Origin: Salvator merianae
Lineage: Eukaryota; Chordata; Lepidosauria; Squamata; Teiidae
Direction: 5' to 3'
Assembly (NCBI GenBank): GCA_003586115.2
Contig: QVOM02000025.1
Span: 44,994,522-45,058,521, forward strand
DNA length: 64,000 bases
Position numbers and translations under genes: made by a program. The notes below the pieces were generated by a model, which saw only the letters and a program-made list of their open reading frames with translations, did no database searches and was not told the origin of the DNA. Shown piece by piece: positions 47,326 to 59,515 of this stretch; within the stretch, counting starts at the first letter, position 1, and every line of letters begins with the position of its first letter.

Positions 47326-49960
47326 TATATTCTCTTATCTTCAAATTACTTTGAAGTTATGCACTAACATTTTTGTAACATGGCAGATGCTGTTAGAACT
47401 TGCTCAGAGGGGCTCCCAACCCTTATCATCATGAACTGTCTGAAAATATTATCCTGAAATGAAGCTAAATATGGAGAGACAGATGGCCCAGTTGGAAGCA
47501 CTTGTTCCTGTCCTAGGTCCAGGGCCAAGTATTTCCAAATTTTGTAAAAGAGGACCGCATACAGATCTGCTTCCTGTGAAACAATGAAGCCCAAGGCAGC
47601 AAAAGACTGCCTGTGGAAGAAACAAACAAAAGCTTTCTGTTCATACTTTTTGTTATTTGATTGACTTATTATTTCCTCTTCTTTTCTTTTGTCTCACAAC
47701 AAGTGAGCTCTAGACAATGTTAAGCTAAAGCTACCAGAATTGACTTTGCAAAACAGGTGACATTTCAATATTCTTTATTTAGGAGGGCATCAGCTGTAAA
47801 TTCTTCATGCTGATACACAAAGCCTTGCCTGGCATTCCACAATTGCACTGATCTGATTTGGTCATCTCCAACTGCTGCTTCTTAAACAGTCTGCATTCAG
47901 GACTTGATTTCACTCTGCCAGTCTGGGTGCATTTTAACGTTCTTCGTCTACCTTATGGAATTCTATCGCCAAGGTGATAAGCACAATCGCGCTGCTGAAG
48001 CTTTACAAAACGAACTGAAGCATTTGGATTCTCTGTGCCCCCTCCCTGCTTGACACTAGCACTCATGCTTTCTCAGCTTCTGTTCTGTTACCACTGGTGT
48101 GACATGAAACAGCTATTATACCAAATGCTTCTTAACAGCTTTTAATAGAATGTAATGGCGTTTCTTAGAGCACAAGTCTATGCGTGTTCACTCTTTCCGC
48201 TATTGTTCAGTGGGACTTTTCAGAGGTGTATTTTTAAAAGAACAAAACAAAAAAAGAAGCAGCAACTTGGCATGTTTACTTGAGTGATACACTTGAGCTA
48301 CCTTCCGTCTGGTGTTATTAGCGTGACACTCAGTTCTTCCACTAATTCATAAAAAGGTGTACCTCTTCTAAAATGGAGCTTGCTAATTACAGGTTTTGTA
48401 ACCCACTTCTAAAATGGTGTGCTTCTGACACAACCTGCTTGCTCAGAGGCAAGAACAGGGAAGGTGCTACTGTTCACATGTCCTGCTTGCAAGCTAGGAG
48501 TAGATATCTGGCTGGCCGCAGTAGTAATGGGATACTGAATACTGTTCCAAGCTGGTAGGGCTCCTCTTAGGTTGCTAAGCATTGGTATTAAAGTAAAATT
48601 TAAAAATGCTGATGTATCAGCTGGAGGAAATTGGTTCTGAATGTTATGTTATATAATGTTTTTGCTGTCGAATGTACTGTTTTACCTCTTTTTCGACATA
48701 AACACACACAACTCTTGACTGCACATTTAAAAACAGCAACATTTTATTTTGATGCTTTGCTTTCAAATATATGTCTGATTCCAAATTATTTCCTGGTATT
48801 TTGCAGACTGAAACAAAAAGAGTCCATTTTTAGAAGTAAGCTAAACATGTGGCTGTTTTGTATAGCGATGGATGAAAACGATAGTTGTATATTGGGAAGC
48901 AGCAATTGCTGAGACAGAGTTCTGATTATTTATGATGGGAGGATCTACTTAACTCTCTTTCTTTGGGAGCTTCTGAGTAAGGGTGTGAAATTGTGATCTG
49001 CAGAAAAAAGATGTAGCTTGGGGCTAATTGGCTTGTTGAGCTCATGCAGATGGGAGTGTCATATTACTAACATTGCAGGGGCATGTATTAAGCTGTCATT
49101 TGTAAAGAACTGTACAAAGAAGATGAGAGTTATCTTGTTTTTAGAACAGCATCCTGTTGCTAGACATGTTGCCCAGTCCTTGCTTTGCTCAAGTTAAAAC
49201 CAGAGTTACATAGCTTCAGGGTTGGGAGAGAAACATGGAAAAATATATATCTCTTTCTTACATGTTTTTTAATGCTGGTGCAGCATTAGCTTCTGCTTTA
49301 AAAAAAACCAGTCTCCTCTTCTCCAGGGAAACTACAAAGTTTGGTGTGCATTTCCTCTTACTGCCAAATCATGCCACAAATAAATAAAGAGATCACATCT
49401 GTTAGTTAGGCAGATTCTAACTTGCTCATGTTTGAGCAAACGCATGGTCCATAACTCTTGGACAGTTCAAGCTTTCCTGTGCAGATTCTCACTACAGTTT
49501 CACTGGTGATTCCTTAGGTCGTCCTGTATTCCTTTGTTGCTGTTCCCAGAGGTAAAGTTGGTATGAATGCCAAGACAGAAAGAACTTCCTCTGTTTTCTC
49601 CACTTTTCCTTAGAAATTTTCCTGTGGACATTCACAAAGCAAATTGCTTTTTGACCCTTATTCCCAAAATGCATAAAGTACATATACTTTCCCCCACCCT
49701 AATGTTGCAGTCTTTCACCACGCCCTCCCACCCACCGCCTCTCCTTAACAAGAACGCATGGACTTTGTATGAAAGCTTACACCAATTATAGTTTGTTATG
49801 AAGTACATCTCTTTTGTTTTCTAATGAGCCAGCAAAATTGCTTTTGTTTCCAATCAGTGTCTTCCTTTGGGACCATGGATTCTCTTGATTTCAGTTGATT
49901 TTTCTAGAGGATCTTCATGTAAGTTCCATCTGCTCCAGTAGAGAAATAAATAAGCAGTTT
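47326..49960. other. Unique DNA, no gene seen
   Basis: The stretch 47780-48020 faintly resembles an L2-like C-terminal region (one frame reads MLIHKALPGIPQL), but I could not follow a second block. No gene supported. Confidence 0.35.
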
Positions 49961-49964
49961 TATA

Positions 49965-50112
49965 TCATCAAGTTGGTGTTGACTCCTGGTGATCACGTGG
50001 ATATTTCTCTTGGCAGGTACAAACCTGGTCTATTGTTGCCTTCTTCTGGGAGACACCAGGGGTTGAACCTGTGGTTCCTCTACATTCTGGGCAGTTACTT
50101 TATGACCAGTCC
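49965..50112 (+). mobile_element. BovB-type LINE/SINE 3' end
   Basis: AAGTTGGTGTTGACTCCTGG, then TCACGTGGATATTTCTCTTG GCAGG, TTGTTGCCTTCTTCTGGGAG, and GGGTTGAACCTGTGGTTCCT. These are the standard blocks of the BovB-type 3' end. The 83-codon frame crossing it is an artefact. Confidence 0.65.
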
Positions 50113-52775
50113 TGTATTTTTGTACTGGCATGATGCAAAAACATAGGTCTGAGTACAGATTTTCATAGATCCATATGGTTTTAACATGGGAACTTCCCAA
50201 AGTCATTCATTCCTTTTCATAGACCATACCAAATACTACACTTCCTTTTACCCCCATGATCTATGCCATGGATTTTGCATGTGTTCAGAGAAGATTCCTA
50301 CCTTATAACTGGGTTTTTCAGCATGTCTGAAGATTCTGTGGTTTTTATGGTTCATTTGTGCACAGAGGTATAATCTTTGTGATTTTTTAAAAATCAGAAC
50401 TGTTCTCTTTGTTAATAAAGCTAGTTAATTGGCAGAAGTGCATGCTTCACAAGGACCGTCCCATATGATACTTGTTACAAGGTAAATACTGAATTATTGC
50501 ATTCCATTCTCTTCTCTCTTTTCAATTGTGGCTCCTGCTAAATAAAGGGCTGCAAAGTCTTTGCTGCCAAACAAGTTTGTTTGTTGTTCAGACTAAAATG
50601 TATTTCTGTTTTCTTCAGGATGCCCGCAGAGTACAGCTCATGTGGTCTTTGGCTTGACAAAGGTGCTGCCTCCTTAAAGAGGTGGAGCATGAAGGAAGTC
50701 TTCACAGCTTCCATATCATTTGAATACTATACCTATTGTCAAAGCTATAGCTGAGCCAAAAGAAAAGAACTTCATCCAGCATTGCATCTTTCTGTCTTTA
50801 GAAAATTACAGGGCTTGCTTTTCCTACTGAATATATAATTGTATATGATTTATCTGAGGAAGTACTACTTCCTTTCCTTCATAGTATGTCTATTGTATTT
50901 TTGAATGTGAGGAAAATCTAACAAAATACTTTCACAAGGAGGTTTAAAAGGATAAAATAACATATTGTTGGTGGATTTTTAACTTGGAGTGGGTGGGGGA
51001 AAACTTCCAGGTTGCTAATGGCCCTATGATAGATTATCTTCTTTCTCTTAGTTTAGCAAATGTGTTGAAATTGGTGGAAAGCTGCAGAGCGTGACATCAT
51101 TGTATTTAACTGTGGTCAAATGGGAGTTATTAAAAAGACTCATTCCTTACTTGAGCAATGTATACAAAATAAACAAGAAATACAAGAAAAAAGACACAAT
51201 AGTATTGCATTAATAGACTCTTGAACCTTGGAAGCCTCAACAGATTGGGACCCAAGCACTTGAGAAACTCTAGCATTGTTTAAACTAGTGAGGCTTTTAA
51301 AAGGCATCTTTATGGGAGCTACTGGCTGAGGCAGCAGACTCCAAACTGGTCTTTGCCTGTCAGCTGACAGGGATCGACTCTGGCATTGGGTATATCTATA
51401 TTAGTACAGTATATCCCTGCTCTAGTTAGATGTGGTTTGTTTTCCTGTCGTCATCCTTGTTTCCCTATAAGCATTTCCTGTCCCTGACATGTCTCTATCA
51501 TGCTGATTTGGTGAAGACATATTTGGGAACAGGGTACATTTTTGCAGTATCTGGGCCTGCATCACAAGAAAACTGCAGAAATGATAGAGCCTGTTTGAGA
51601 AGAAGGATCAGGATGAAGTGTGTATTTTTCAGAGCATGGCAGCATCCCCATGGGAGCAAAATGAAGCTGCAATCAGTGACTCACACAAACCCCTTTTGGG
51701 TGGGAGTCATGGTGAACACTGTGTGCCTCACAGCAGTTCTCGACCCCAGGAACCTTGCTACTGTAAAGAATCCCTCTTTCAGAAGTGCAGTTCCATCACA
51801 GGCTGCTTTTGCACCTGATTGGAACTGATTTCACAAGTCTGCCACATTCAGTCCAGCACAAATACAGCCCAGGTAGAGAGCATGCTGGTAAGTCACCTCC
51901 ACTTCCCCTCACCTATCCACCCTCTCCAGGATGTCCAGATGTTTGGATGTCTGACTTGTGGGTTGACTGGGGAGCCCTAGGGCAAGTCACGTGGACTCAG
52001 CCTATATTCTGGAATACGTGGCGCACGTCTATCCCAACTTATCTTTTCACTGGAATGTAAAGATAAGTTATTGAATTAGAGCCATTCAAAATAACATTTA
52101 TGAAAATTCACAAGTGTCCCATTAATCAAGATACAATCTGTTCATAAGAATGGATAAGAGTATTAGTATCATTTTAAGATCTAGGGTTAAATCAGGTTAT
52201 CGGTTTGTGATAAGGATGCTTCTCTCTATTGTGTTCCTGAGCTTACCTTTTGTTAAGGCACACAAAAATCAGCAAATCAGATTTAAAATATGCACATGAT
52301 ACTATAATTTAGAACATTAATATTGAGAAAATAGGTTGTTGAATGTCCCCATGGCTGCTTGAACTTTGTACAATGAATGCAGAAACCAGTTGCTGCTATC
52401 TGACCATGTATTTATACATTTATTTCTGTAATACATCTGTGATTTTTTTTTTTTTAAGACACAGTTCAAGCTTTGTAGCTCTTATTAAAAATGTTCTAGA
52501 AATTATTTCCTGATAGCATGTTGTTTTGATTGAGACCTCCTATGACTAGTGAATTACGCTTGAGCTGAGACTGGCAGGATAACTTAAGGTGCTGGACATC
52601 ACATTGTTCACCGATGCCCCTGGAGATGCTGAACATTTCTCAGAACGGAGTAGTTTTTATGCAGCAGAAGAGCAAATCTTTTAAACCATTCAGACACTTG
52701 CTAAACCAGGTGGTGCAGCTGTCTGCTTCTCCTGCTTGCTGTTGCTAAGTGAACAGCTCTATATTGCATACAAAG
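50113..52775. other. Unique DNA; weak exon candidate only
   Basis: No supported gene. A 44-codon frame at 50620-50754 directly follows a pyrimidine-rich CAG (see findings). The 132-codon frame at 51430-51828 has no recognisable domain. Confidence 0.35.
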
Positions 52776-52778
52776 CTG

Positions 52779-52912
52779 AACCAATAGCATCCTGACCTCC
52801 AAAAGCTGTTAAAAGCTGAAGAAAGAAGAGCTGTCTCTCTTTCTCTCCCTCCCCTTCCCTCCCCCTTTTCTGAAAGAGGTTGGTTAGGCAGGAGAGAGAA
52901 AATGGGTGCGGT
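52779..52912 (+). promoter_or_regulatory. Promoter-like module (CCAAT box, TTAAAAG, CT-rich initiator region)
   Basis: GAACCAATAGC holds a CCAAT box at 52781-52785. TTAAAAG, a weak TATA-like motif, lies 28 bases downstream at 52809, and a CT-rich stretch at 52831-52870 could contain a start site. GCG|GTAACT at 52908-52916 could act as a splice donor. The order and spacing are those of a core promoter with a short first exon, but each motif is common by chance and no downstream exon is visible. Confidence 0.2.
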
Positions 52913-53146
52913 AACTCTTAATAACCATTGATTTGATTCTTTGGAAATAGATTGAATTTTTTCCATGGAAAGAGGGGAGGAATAGTTCTGTTTTTCATAT
53001 ATAGGATGGGAGAAGAATGAATTACTTTTCCTGTATACATAAAACTCCACATTCTGATTTAGAAAACTATATTGATTCTTTTCTTTGTCCAGTATTACAG
53101 TCAAGTTCTTTCTACGTAACTTATCATTATGAAGTGGGTTTAGCAA

Positions 53147-53775
53147 CGCATCTTCATCTACTTTCGATTCATTTTCAAATCATCAGAAAAGAGCCCTACA
53201 GGTTTCTCTGCTCTGGCTTCTACTTGCACCTGAAACATGTTAGGCTGGTAGATTCTGTGTTGTACTGGAGGGAGGAATGTTTCTGGTGTTCTTTTTCAGT
53301 CTTCCATTGTGAAGGTTAAAGCTAGCACCACAATTTGTAGACTTAAAAAATGTAACAATAACCATGAACCATGTTCTGTTTCATGGACAAGAGAAGTCCT
53401 GAAGGGCTAAGTGGGCTGCATTTCATTACACCCAGCAGCTCCCAGTCTTTACCATGCCCAATGCCTTGAAATCACTTTTTCCCCTTTCCCATGTTATAAT
53501 TTGTATATAATTCTATGCAGTGTGCTCAGAAAGATGCTCCAGTGAGATGTACTGTCATGCATGTATGCATAGGATAATAGCCTTGTAATGCCTTTGGAGC
53601 TTGATGGGTCTCCAGTTGGAATGGGCATACAAACCATAGTTAAACTAGATGTGAGATTGAGATGTAAGGATAGAAACTATAGTTAAAATAGGTTATGGTT
53701 GTTAAACAAATCACATATGCTGACTGTGCACTTATTAATTGCCAGAAAACAGTGTTTAATTTGTAGAACTAAGTC
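53147..53775. other. Unique DNA, no gene seen
   Basis: No supported feature. Confidence 0.4.
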
Positions 53776-53777
53776 TG

Positions 53778-53953
53778 TTTCCACACTAACCTTCATCCTG
53801 TGATAAAAAGGGGTCCAGAGGCCTGCTGTCCACATGCTAGTGCAAGACAGATCAAGCCCTGCCCCTCACTAGAATGTTTTGTCCATGTTGGACAAAGCTG
53901 TGGACCAGGATAGAGTGCCAAAATGATACCTTATCCCAGTTCTGTGTAGACCT
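53778..53953. mobile_element. Possible PIF/Harbinger-like MITE, degraded
   Basis: The left end AGTCTGTTTCCACACTAACC and inverted right end GGTCTACACAGAACTGGGAT resemble degraded family termini. The length (176 bp) matches copy 1. The flanks show no duplication. Confidence 0.35.
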
Positions 53954-54655
53954 CGACAATAAAGTCTACTGATGAACCAGAGTCTGTATTCTGGATTACA
54001 AAGACAAGCAGATGGCACATCTCTATCGTTCGGAATACTGCAGGGAGTCCTTTTGGGTGGCACACCGGGAAGCACCACTGGAAGTGGCACTGGAAGTTGG
54101 CATACACTGAAAAGGGCTAGACCAGAAACTGGGAAGACTGGGAACTTTTGTTCCTGGCTTTTGAGGGCTGGGCTCCACCCTTGAGGGCTGGGTCCAGACT
54201 TTGAAGCCAGCAGCTGAGGCTGGGCCGGCATGGGTCGCCTGACATACAGAGAGCCCTTAGCCCATGTTAGGGCTACTCTGACTCAACTAGCGTATGTTAG
54301 CACGTGGGCCAGACTACTTAGTGTGGGCTAGCAAAAACGGTCTAAGATTAGACATTCAGATCAACTGCATCTGAGAAAACCATGGGGCTAGAACAAAAAA
54401 ATAGGCATTGTACTGTAACATGCCTTGAAACGGTTCCTTGTCATGCTGCAGTTAAAAATTGGATTTGGTAACTTTTGCACTGTAACACTGCTTTATAGAG
54501 TATGGCACTAACTTAAGAATAAAAATCTGCTCATGTGTCAGCTATATTAAAACACTTTGGCAGGTGTTTCAATCTTCATATTCCTATAAAAGATCTTTTA
54601 ATACTGCAGAGAGATTAATAAATAGAAAAACAGAGTTGAAATAAGTCAACGAAGG
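53954..54655. other. No gene seen; short tandem duplication
   Basis: A direct repeat of about 19 bp (TTGAGGGCTGGG with a following C/T and CCA) occurs at 54161 and 54181. Confidence 0.35.
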
Positions 54656-54659
54656 CCTT

Positions 54660-54990
54660 TAAAGTTTAGTGTTTCTGCAAAAACCATTCCAAACTACAGC
54701 ACCTTTCCTGCTCATTAGCAAAAAATAGTAGGCACTTTTCAGTAGTTCTGGTAATTAAGCATTTCCAAGCATGCATGGGCTGATAAAATGGAAGTTCCTT
54801 CAGGACATCTGATATATATACCAAGTTAATCAAAATGGCATTTAAATCTGTCTTTGTTGTCTCATCTTGGTTCCAAAAGCTGTGTTTGTTTATTGACATT
54901 ATACCAAAGATCTCTGAGTTGGTTACAAGAGATAAACGCAAAACACAGAGGTTACAAACAGGAGTGCAGTCAATTAATATCATACATAGC
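54660..54990. other. Single-copy block, possible conserved noncoding element
   Basis: Non-repetitive sequence with clustered homeodomain-like cores (GCTCATTAGC, GGTAATTAAGC, GTCAATTAAT). The - strand frame through it (105 codons) shows no protein family. The enhancer-like character is impression only. Confidence 0.15.
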
Positions 54991-56810
54991 AGTTAGAAAA
55001 TCTCTAAATTAAATTTACAGTGGTCGGGCGGGGGATGATGGCAGAAATCACATGTTATCGCCAAGGTATCATTGGTATACTGATTACACCTCTCTGTCCT
55101 GGTCCCCAACTCAGCAACCTGACTCACAGACATTTGAGAAGGAAGCCTCTTTATTCAATGCAAGATGGTGTATAATAAGTCTGATCATTGCAAATGCACC
55201 TATTCTAATTCAATGCTTTCCCTTCACTGGACATCCAATTCTTCTATTCAGTCAAAGAAGGGAGAGGCTGAGGGAATAATTCCCTGCTGTGGTACATTGT
55301 GCAGACAAGATGTAAAAAGAAGGAGGTGGAAAATGTGCATCTGCACATCATCAAATTGCCAGTTTTTTTAAAAAAAAATGAAGGCACAAGTTGGCCTACT
55401 ACAGAAAGAAACATCTGATTCAACTTACTTGTCATAGAACAACCTAAATGAGCGTTTTGGAAGAGGTATCTTCAGACTGCTTTAAAGTAGTTTGAAAAAA
55501 GATGCCTTATAAAGCCCATGGAACTGAGGTTTGTCATGTGAACTGCTTGCATCCAAGCCTGACCCAAAAACGAGTCTTTCTACTTGCATAGATGGTTTCA
55601 ACATGTGTTTCATTGATTTCAGCAGACAGTATTTAAATGTCTCCCACTTTTAGCATCCACCATGATCATGTCAGAATAAAGCATGACCTACCTTGTGCCT
55701 AATCTTTCAGTTTGGCCCTTTATCAGCTTCTGTTCCAAAATTCCTATATTGAACACAATGTTTTGAATGGGGTTAAGTGCCCTTGACTTCACGTGGAAAT
55801 CTCATTATGTGGAGGCTTTTAATTTGTTTGATTTTTTTTTTTTTAATCATGGGGAGTCTTGATAGTTCAGAGAATAGTAGGAGAACAGTATCAAAAATTA
55901 TCCTGGATTTCCCCACTTCACAGCTTGAGAAAGTGTTAAGTTATGTTAGAAAAAGAGAGAAACAAAAGGAGAGATGTATTTCCATACTGAGTCTGAAACT
56001 GGAGCAGCTAGTCAACATGACATGATAGCTTCACTGAAGATCATTATTGGTCAACAAATATTTCTCTGGATCTCATCTGATTTAGTCTGCAGTTCAGGCA
56101 GTTCTTCCATGTCATTTTGCCTCACAGCTGCTGTTGGGCCATTAGAAAGGGGCACAACATTAGCCTTTCCAAGCCTTTCCAATGGTAACTGGAAGCAAAC
56201 GTGCTTAGAGTTTTCACAAAATCACCATTGTGTTTCCTCTTAATGCCACAGAATGATTATAAAAAGAGGAACAAGTATGGAGCATTGACATATTCAGTAA
56301 CAGTGTGTTGTGAAGTGGAGTTTAATTTTTGAATATAGTGTAATATTCATCAGCTGGCTAATGGCTCCACAAAAGAGACTTAAAAACTGCAATATGTCCA
56401 TCCATGCCACAAAGCTACTTCCTCTAGTGGACCCTAGCAGATCAAGAAGAAAAGCCAGGTAAGTCTGCAGAGAAAGTCCATAAAAGATGCTCTACAAAGC
56501 TAAACTATGCAGTGACTCATGTGTGAGTAGCTGAAGGACAGCAAGCAGTTAGAGTCCCTGGCATGTCCCAGATTAATCTGCCTGAATAGGCTGTGGTGTG
56601 CTGTCTTCTGGCAGCATACATAAGTGGAAGCAAGATACTCTGAAATGTACTTGGAAGCCCCCTGACACCAAGCAGGCCAACACAAATAAAATATAGGCTA
56701 ATACTGGCACAGAGACTTGCTTGCTAAATCCATCTAGTGAGTAGCTAGCCAAATATAAAAGATCCAGATTTCTAAGCGGAATTCTCTTATATGCTTTTCA
56801 CTAATGATTT
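54991..56810. other. Unique DNA, no gene seen
   Basis: Only short frames, and A/T homopolymers near 55369 and 55833. No supported exon or repeat. Confidence 0.4.
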
Positions 56811-56816
56811 CAACTC

Positions 56817-56936
56817 CTATCAAAATGTCTGTAAATATGTCTTGTTTTCACTTGCATGCTGATACCTATTTGGCCACTGTGAAAACAGAATGCTAGTCTA
56901 GATAAGCATTTTTTCTCATCTGGCAGGATTCTCCTA
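56817..56936 (+). mobile_element. CR1-clade LINE 3' tail, interrupted
   Basis: GGCCACTGTGAAAACAGAAT, then GCTAGTCTAGATAAGC and TCATCTGGCAGGATTCTCCTA, matches the CR1 3' UTR end ('GGCCACTGTGTGA…AGAATGCTGGACTAGAT…CAGCAGG.TTCTCTTATGTTCTTA'). The expected last bases resume after the inserted element, as CTAATGTCTTTA at 57352-57363. Confidence 0.7.
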
Positions 56937-57351
56937 GGCCCTTTCTTCATGGGACTAGGCTATCCTGCAATTGGTCCAGAACAGGCAACCTGTCCTAAGG
57001 TGGGATGGGTTGCCACTGGGCTGTGAAGACCAGCTTTGAAGGTTGAGCATGAAGGTTTCTGGTTTTCAAAGTTCCCAGCTGGGTTTTTTTGACTGCGTGT
57101 GCAGAAGCAGCACACTTCCAATGCTGCTTTTGGATGCCTGGCTAAAATGGAACTGGGTGTGGTATACCAAAGCATGAAAGCTTGTGGATTACTTCAAAAG
57201 GGTATTCCAGCAGAGCAGAATATGGCACTATTTTCACACCATATCCCACTCCACAGTCTGGCCTGATGGGGGAAATGTGGCCTCCAGTGTGTAGACTATC
57301 CATTCTATGGCCTGCATTGGTCCCGGATAATGGTCCAGTGTGGAAAGGGCC
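56937..57351. mobile_element. PIF/Harbinger-like element, 415 bp, inserted in a CR1 tail
   Basis: The left end is GGCCCTTTCTTCATGGGACT. The inverted right end is GGCCCTTTCCACACTGGACC. It is flanked by CTA at 56934-56936 and 57352-57354. Removing the element and one CTA rejoins a plausible CR1 3' end, which independently confirms both boundaries. No transposase frame is present. Confidence 0.8.
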
Positions 57352-57363
57352 CTAATGTCTTTA

Positions 57364-58475
57364 CACTAAATTACAGGGAACCTGTGGTCCTCCATTTGCT
57401 TTTGGATTCCAGCTCCCATCTCCTTCCACCAGCATGGACAATGGGTAGGGATGGTTCAGTAGTATGTGGAAAGGTATAAGGTTCCTTGCTACTGTTCTAG
57501 AGTCTAACAGCCTTTTCCAACTTAATTTTCTCCAACTGTTTTGAAGTACCCCTAACTGCCGTTATGCCAGGGTTGACAGGCTTTGTAGCCCAAATCATCT
57601 GCAGGGTACCAAGCTGAGGAAAGGTGATGAGCATCCACCCATTTTCTCCCATCCAGACAAAACTGCTCCAACTTGATGTCACTGAAAGTTGCTAGCACAA
57701 TAGCTATAAGTCTGCCTCTCATATTAGAATAAATGGGTGGGAGATGTTAAGAGGAGAAATTGCATTAGACAACTGCGAACTTACCTTTTTGCCTTGAATA
57801 ATATGAAACTCTCCCTTTTTTCATTAGGATCTTTGATCCTTGGTGCTTTTCTTTACTCCAACAAATTCCCTTGAAATGTTTTATGAGAAGTGGCCACAGA
57901 AGCCTGCCCGAAGTTGTTAAGTTGAAATCACTGACAAGAGCTTGCACTGATCTCTCTGGAACCAGTGTTTTAACTGAACACTTTAGTATATTGCAAAGTA
58001 TTCCCATAAAAGGATTTTTAACCCTTAGTTTTACTTTAATATCTTTCATGTGAAATTTACTATTTGCTTAAATCTGTCCATCTCATCTCTTCTATGGTAT
58101 TTATAACGTGCCTATCACCATGGCTTCTAAGCACTTTTTAATATATTCCATCCGAAATTCATTGCATGCTTCAAATAGTAAGTGGAGCTGCATTAGAGAT
58201 AGGATGGAGGAATGGAGCAATATTTTTAAAGGACAGATAAAAATGGGAAGAAAAATATGTTTTAATCATTTAATTGGTGGCATGCTCCAACTTACTTGGA
58301 CGGCTCATTGCAATGAGTGTATAATGTTTTAAGTTGTGGTTGAATGTTGTTGCCAGTCCATTCCACCATCTGAAGGGGGACCTATTGATTGCCTTGCCAC
58401 TTCCCATTACCACTCCACCCACTGATCCTTTCTGCCTCACCTCTCTCTTCTAACACAGATCACTCAGAGCTTTTT
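57364..58475. other. Unique DNA, no gene seen
   Basis: No supported feature. Confidence 0.4.
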
Positions 58476-58479
58476 TCTA

Positions 58480-58965
58480 TTTTAAGAACTGAGCAATATC
58501 TTATTCAATTAAATACAGAGGACCCCTATTAAATAATACAATTATTAAAATTTTAACAAAATAATTTCCAAACAACGCAAGGGAATAGAAGACAATCTAC
58601 CTTATATCCAAAGGCCAGGGTAAACCAGAACCCACATTGTAGAAGAAACTGTAAACGATTTTAAAATACATGACAGCAGGATCCTTCTCACCTTCAAAGG
58701 AAAGAGTTCAAAATTCCTCCCTCCTCCTCAATAACTACAGATGGAGATAAACAAAATTGTAAAGCGAGAAGATTCCATAATTGGGATGCCATCATGAAGC
58801 CTTGTTTTGGAGCCCATCCTATGAAAAACATTTGGTGAGGGCCTCCTCCTCTGATTTCAACACATGATGGTCTAATCAGTGCCACAAACATCCAGACCCT
58901 GAACTATAAAACATCTTGATATGGGCTCAGTAACGCAGTGCAAAGTTGGCAAGAGAAGTGCAATT
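58480..58965 (-). mobile_element. L2-like LINE 3' fragment (antisense), degraded
   Basis: On the - strand, segments resemble the '…AFS…APQLWN…' and '…P.V..FK..L…LF' C-terminal blocks of L2-like LINEs: one frame reads MMASQLWNLLALQF near 58740-58800. A TTTTAAT-rich 3' region follows at 58500-58570. The expected GCGGGATAAA tail is missing. Degradation leaves the assignment uncertain. Confidence 0.4.
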
Positions 58966-59029
58966 TGAGTTCAGGAAGCTGTCACTGTTAATACTGTGGC
59001 TAACAGATGATTTTCAAGACAATTCATTT

Positions 59030-59118
59030 TACATTGGGTTTTTATTGCTGTAATCCGCCCTGAGACCTTTGGGTATAGGACGGGATAAAAATGCAAATAA
59101 ATAAATAAATAATAAATT
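59030..59118 (+). mobile_element. LINE/SINE 3' tail with (AAAT)n
   Basis: TTATTGCTGTAATCCGCCCT, then GAGACC, then GGACGGGATAAAAATGCAAA and several AAAT units. This is a common 3' terminus of L2-like LINEs and dependent SINEs in squamates. A second copy of the same tail is at 60738-60816. Confidence 0.65.
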
Positions 59119-59515
59119 CATACATAGTGTCCTTACAGTAACCCAAACAATCAGGGCATTGGATAGGGAGAGCTGGGTGTCATTATCCATAAAGAATTAC
59201 AGGCGACATCAGTGACATTCAGCATGAAGACTCCATGTGTGTTACAGACTGCTGCATGACAGTTTGGAATGAAGAACTGTTCTCATATTTTAAATCCTGT
59301 TTCCAATTCCCAAACTTGAGAATCTCCTAGTCAGAAGGCTTTTGTTTTCTCAGAACTCAATTTACCGTTTGTTGGTTTTTATCAAGCTGACCACAGCCTA
59401 GAGACACCAGTCTGTCCCAGTTCAGATAGTATAAAGATAAAGCGATGGGGCTCATCAGCATACTGGTCACACCTAATTCTAGATTCCTGGATGACTCCTT
59501 CTGGAGGCTTTATTC
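59119..59515. other. Unique DNA, no gene seen
   Basis: No supported feature. Confidence 0.35.

Noticed and set aside
47780..48020. L2-like LINE fragment
   Set aside because: Only a single weak peptide block was seen and no tail or second block.
51430..51828. 132-codon frame on the + strand
   Set aside because: Starts with an ordinary hydrophobic run and has no recognisable domain or splice context.
52745..53146. 133-codon frame on the - strand
   Set aside because: Runs through the CT-rich block, giving a Gly-Arg-Glu-rich low-complexity segment. No family recognised.
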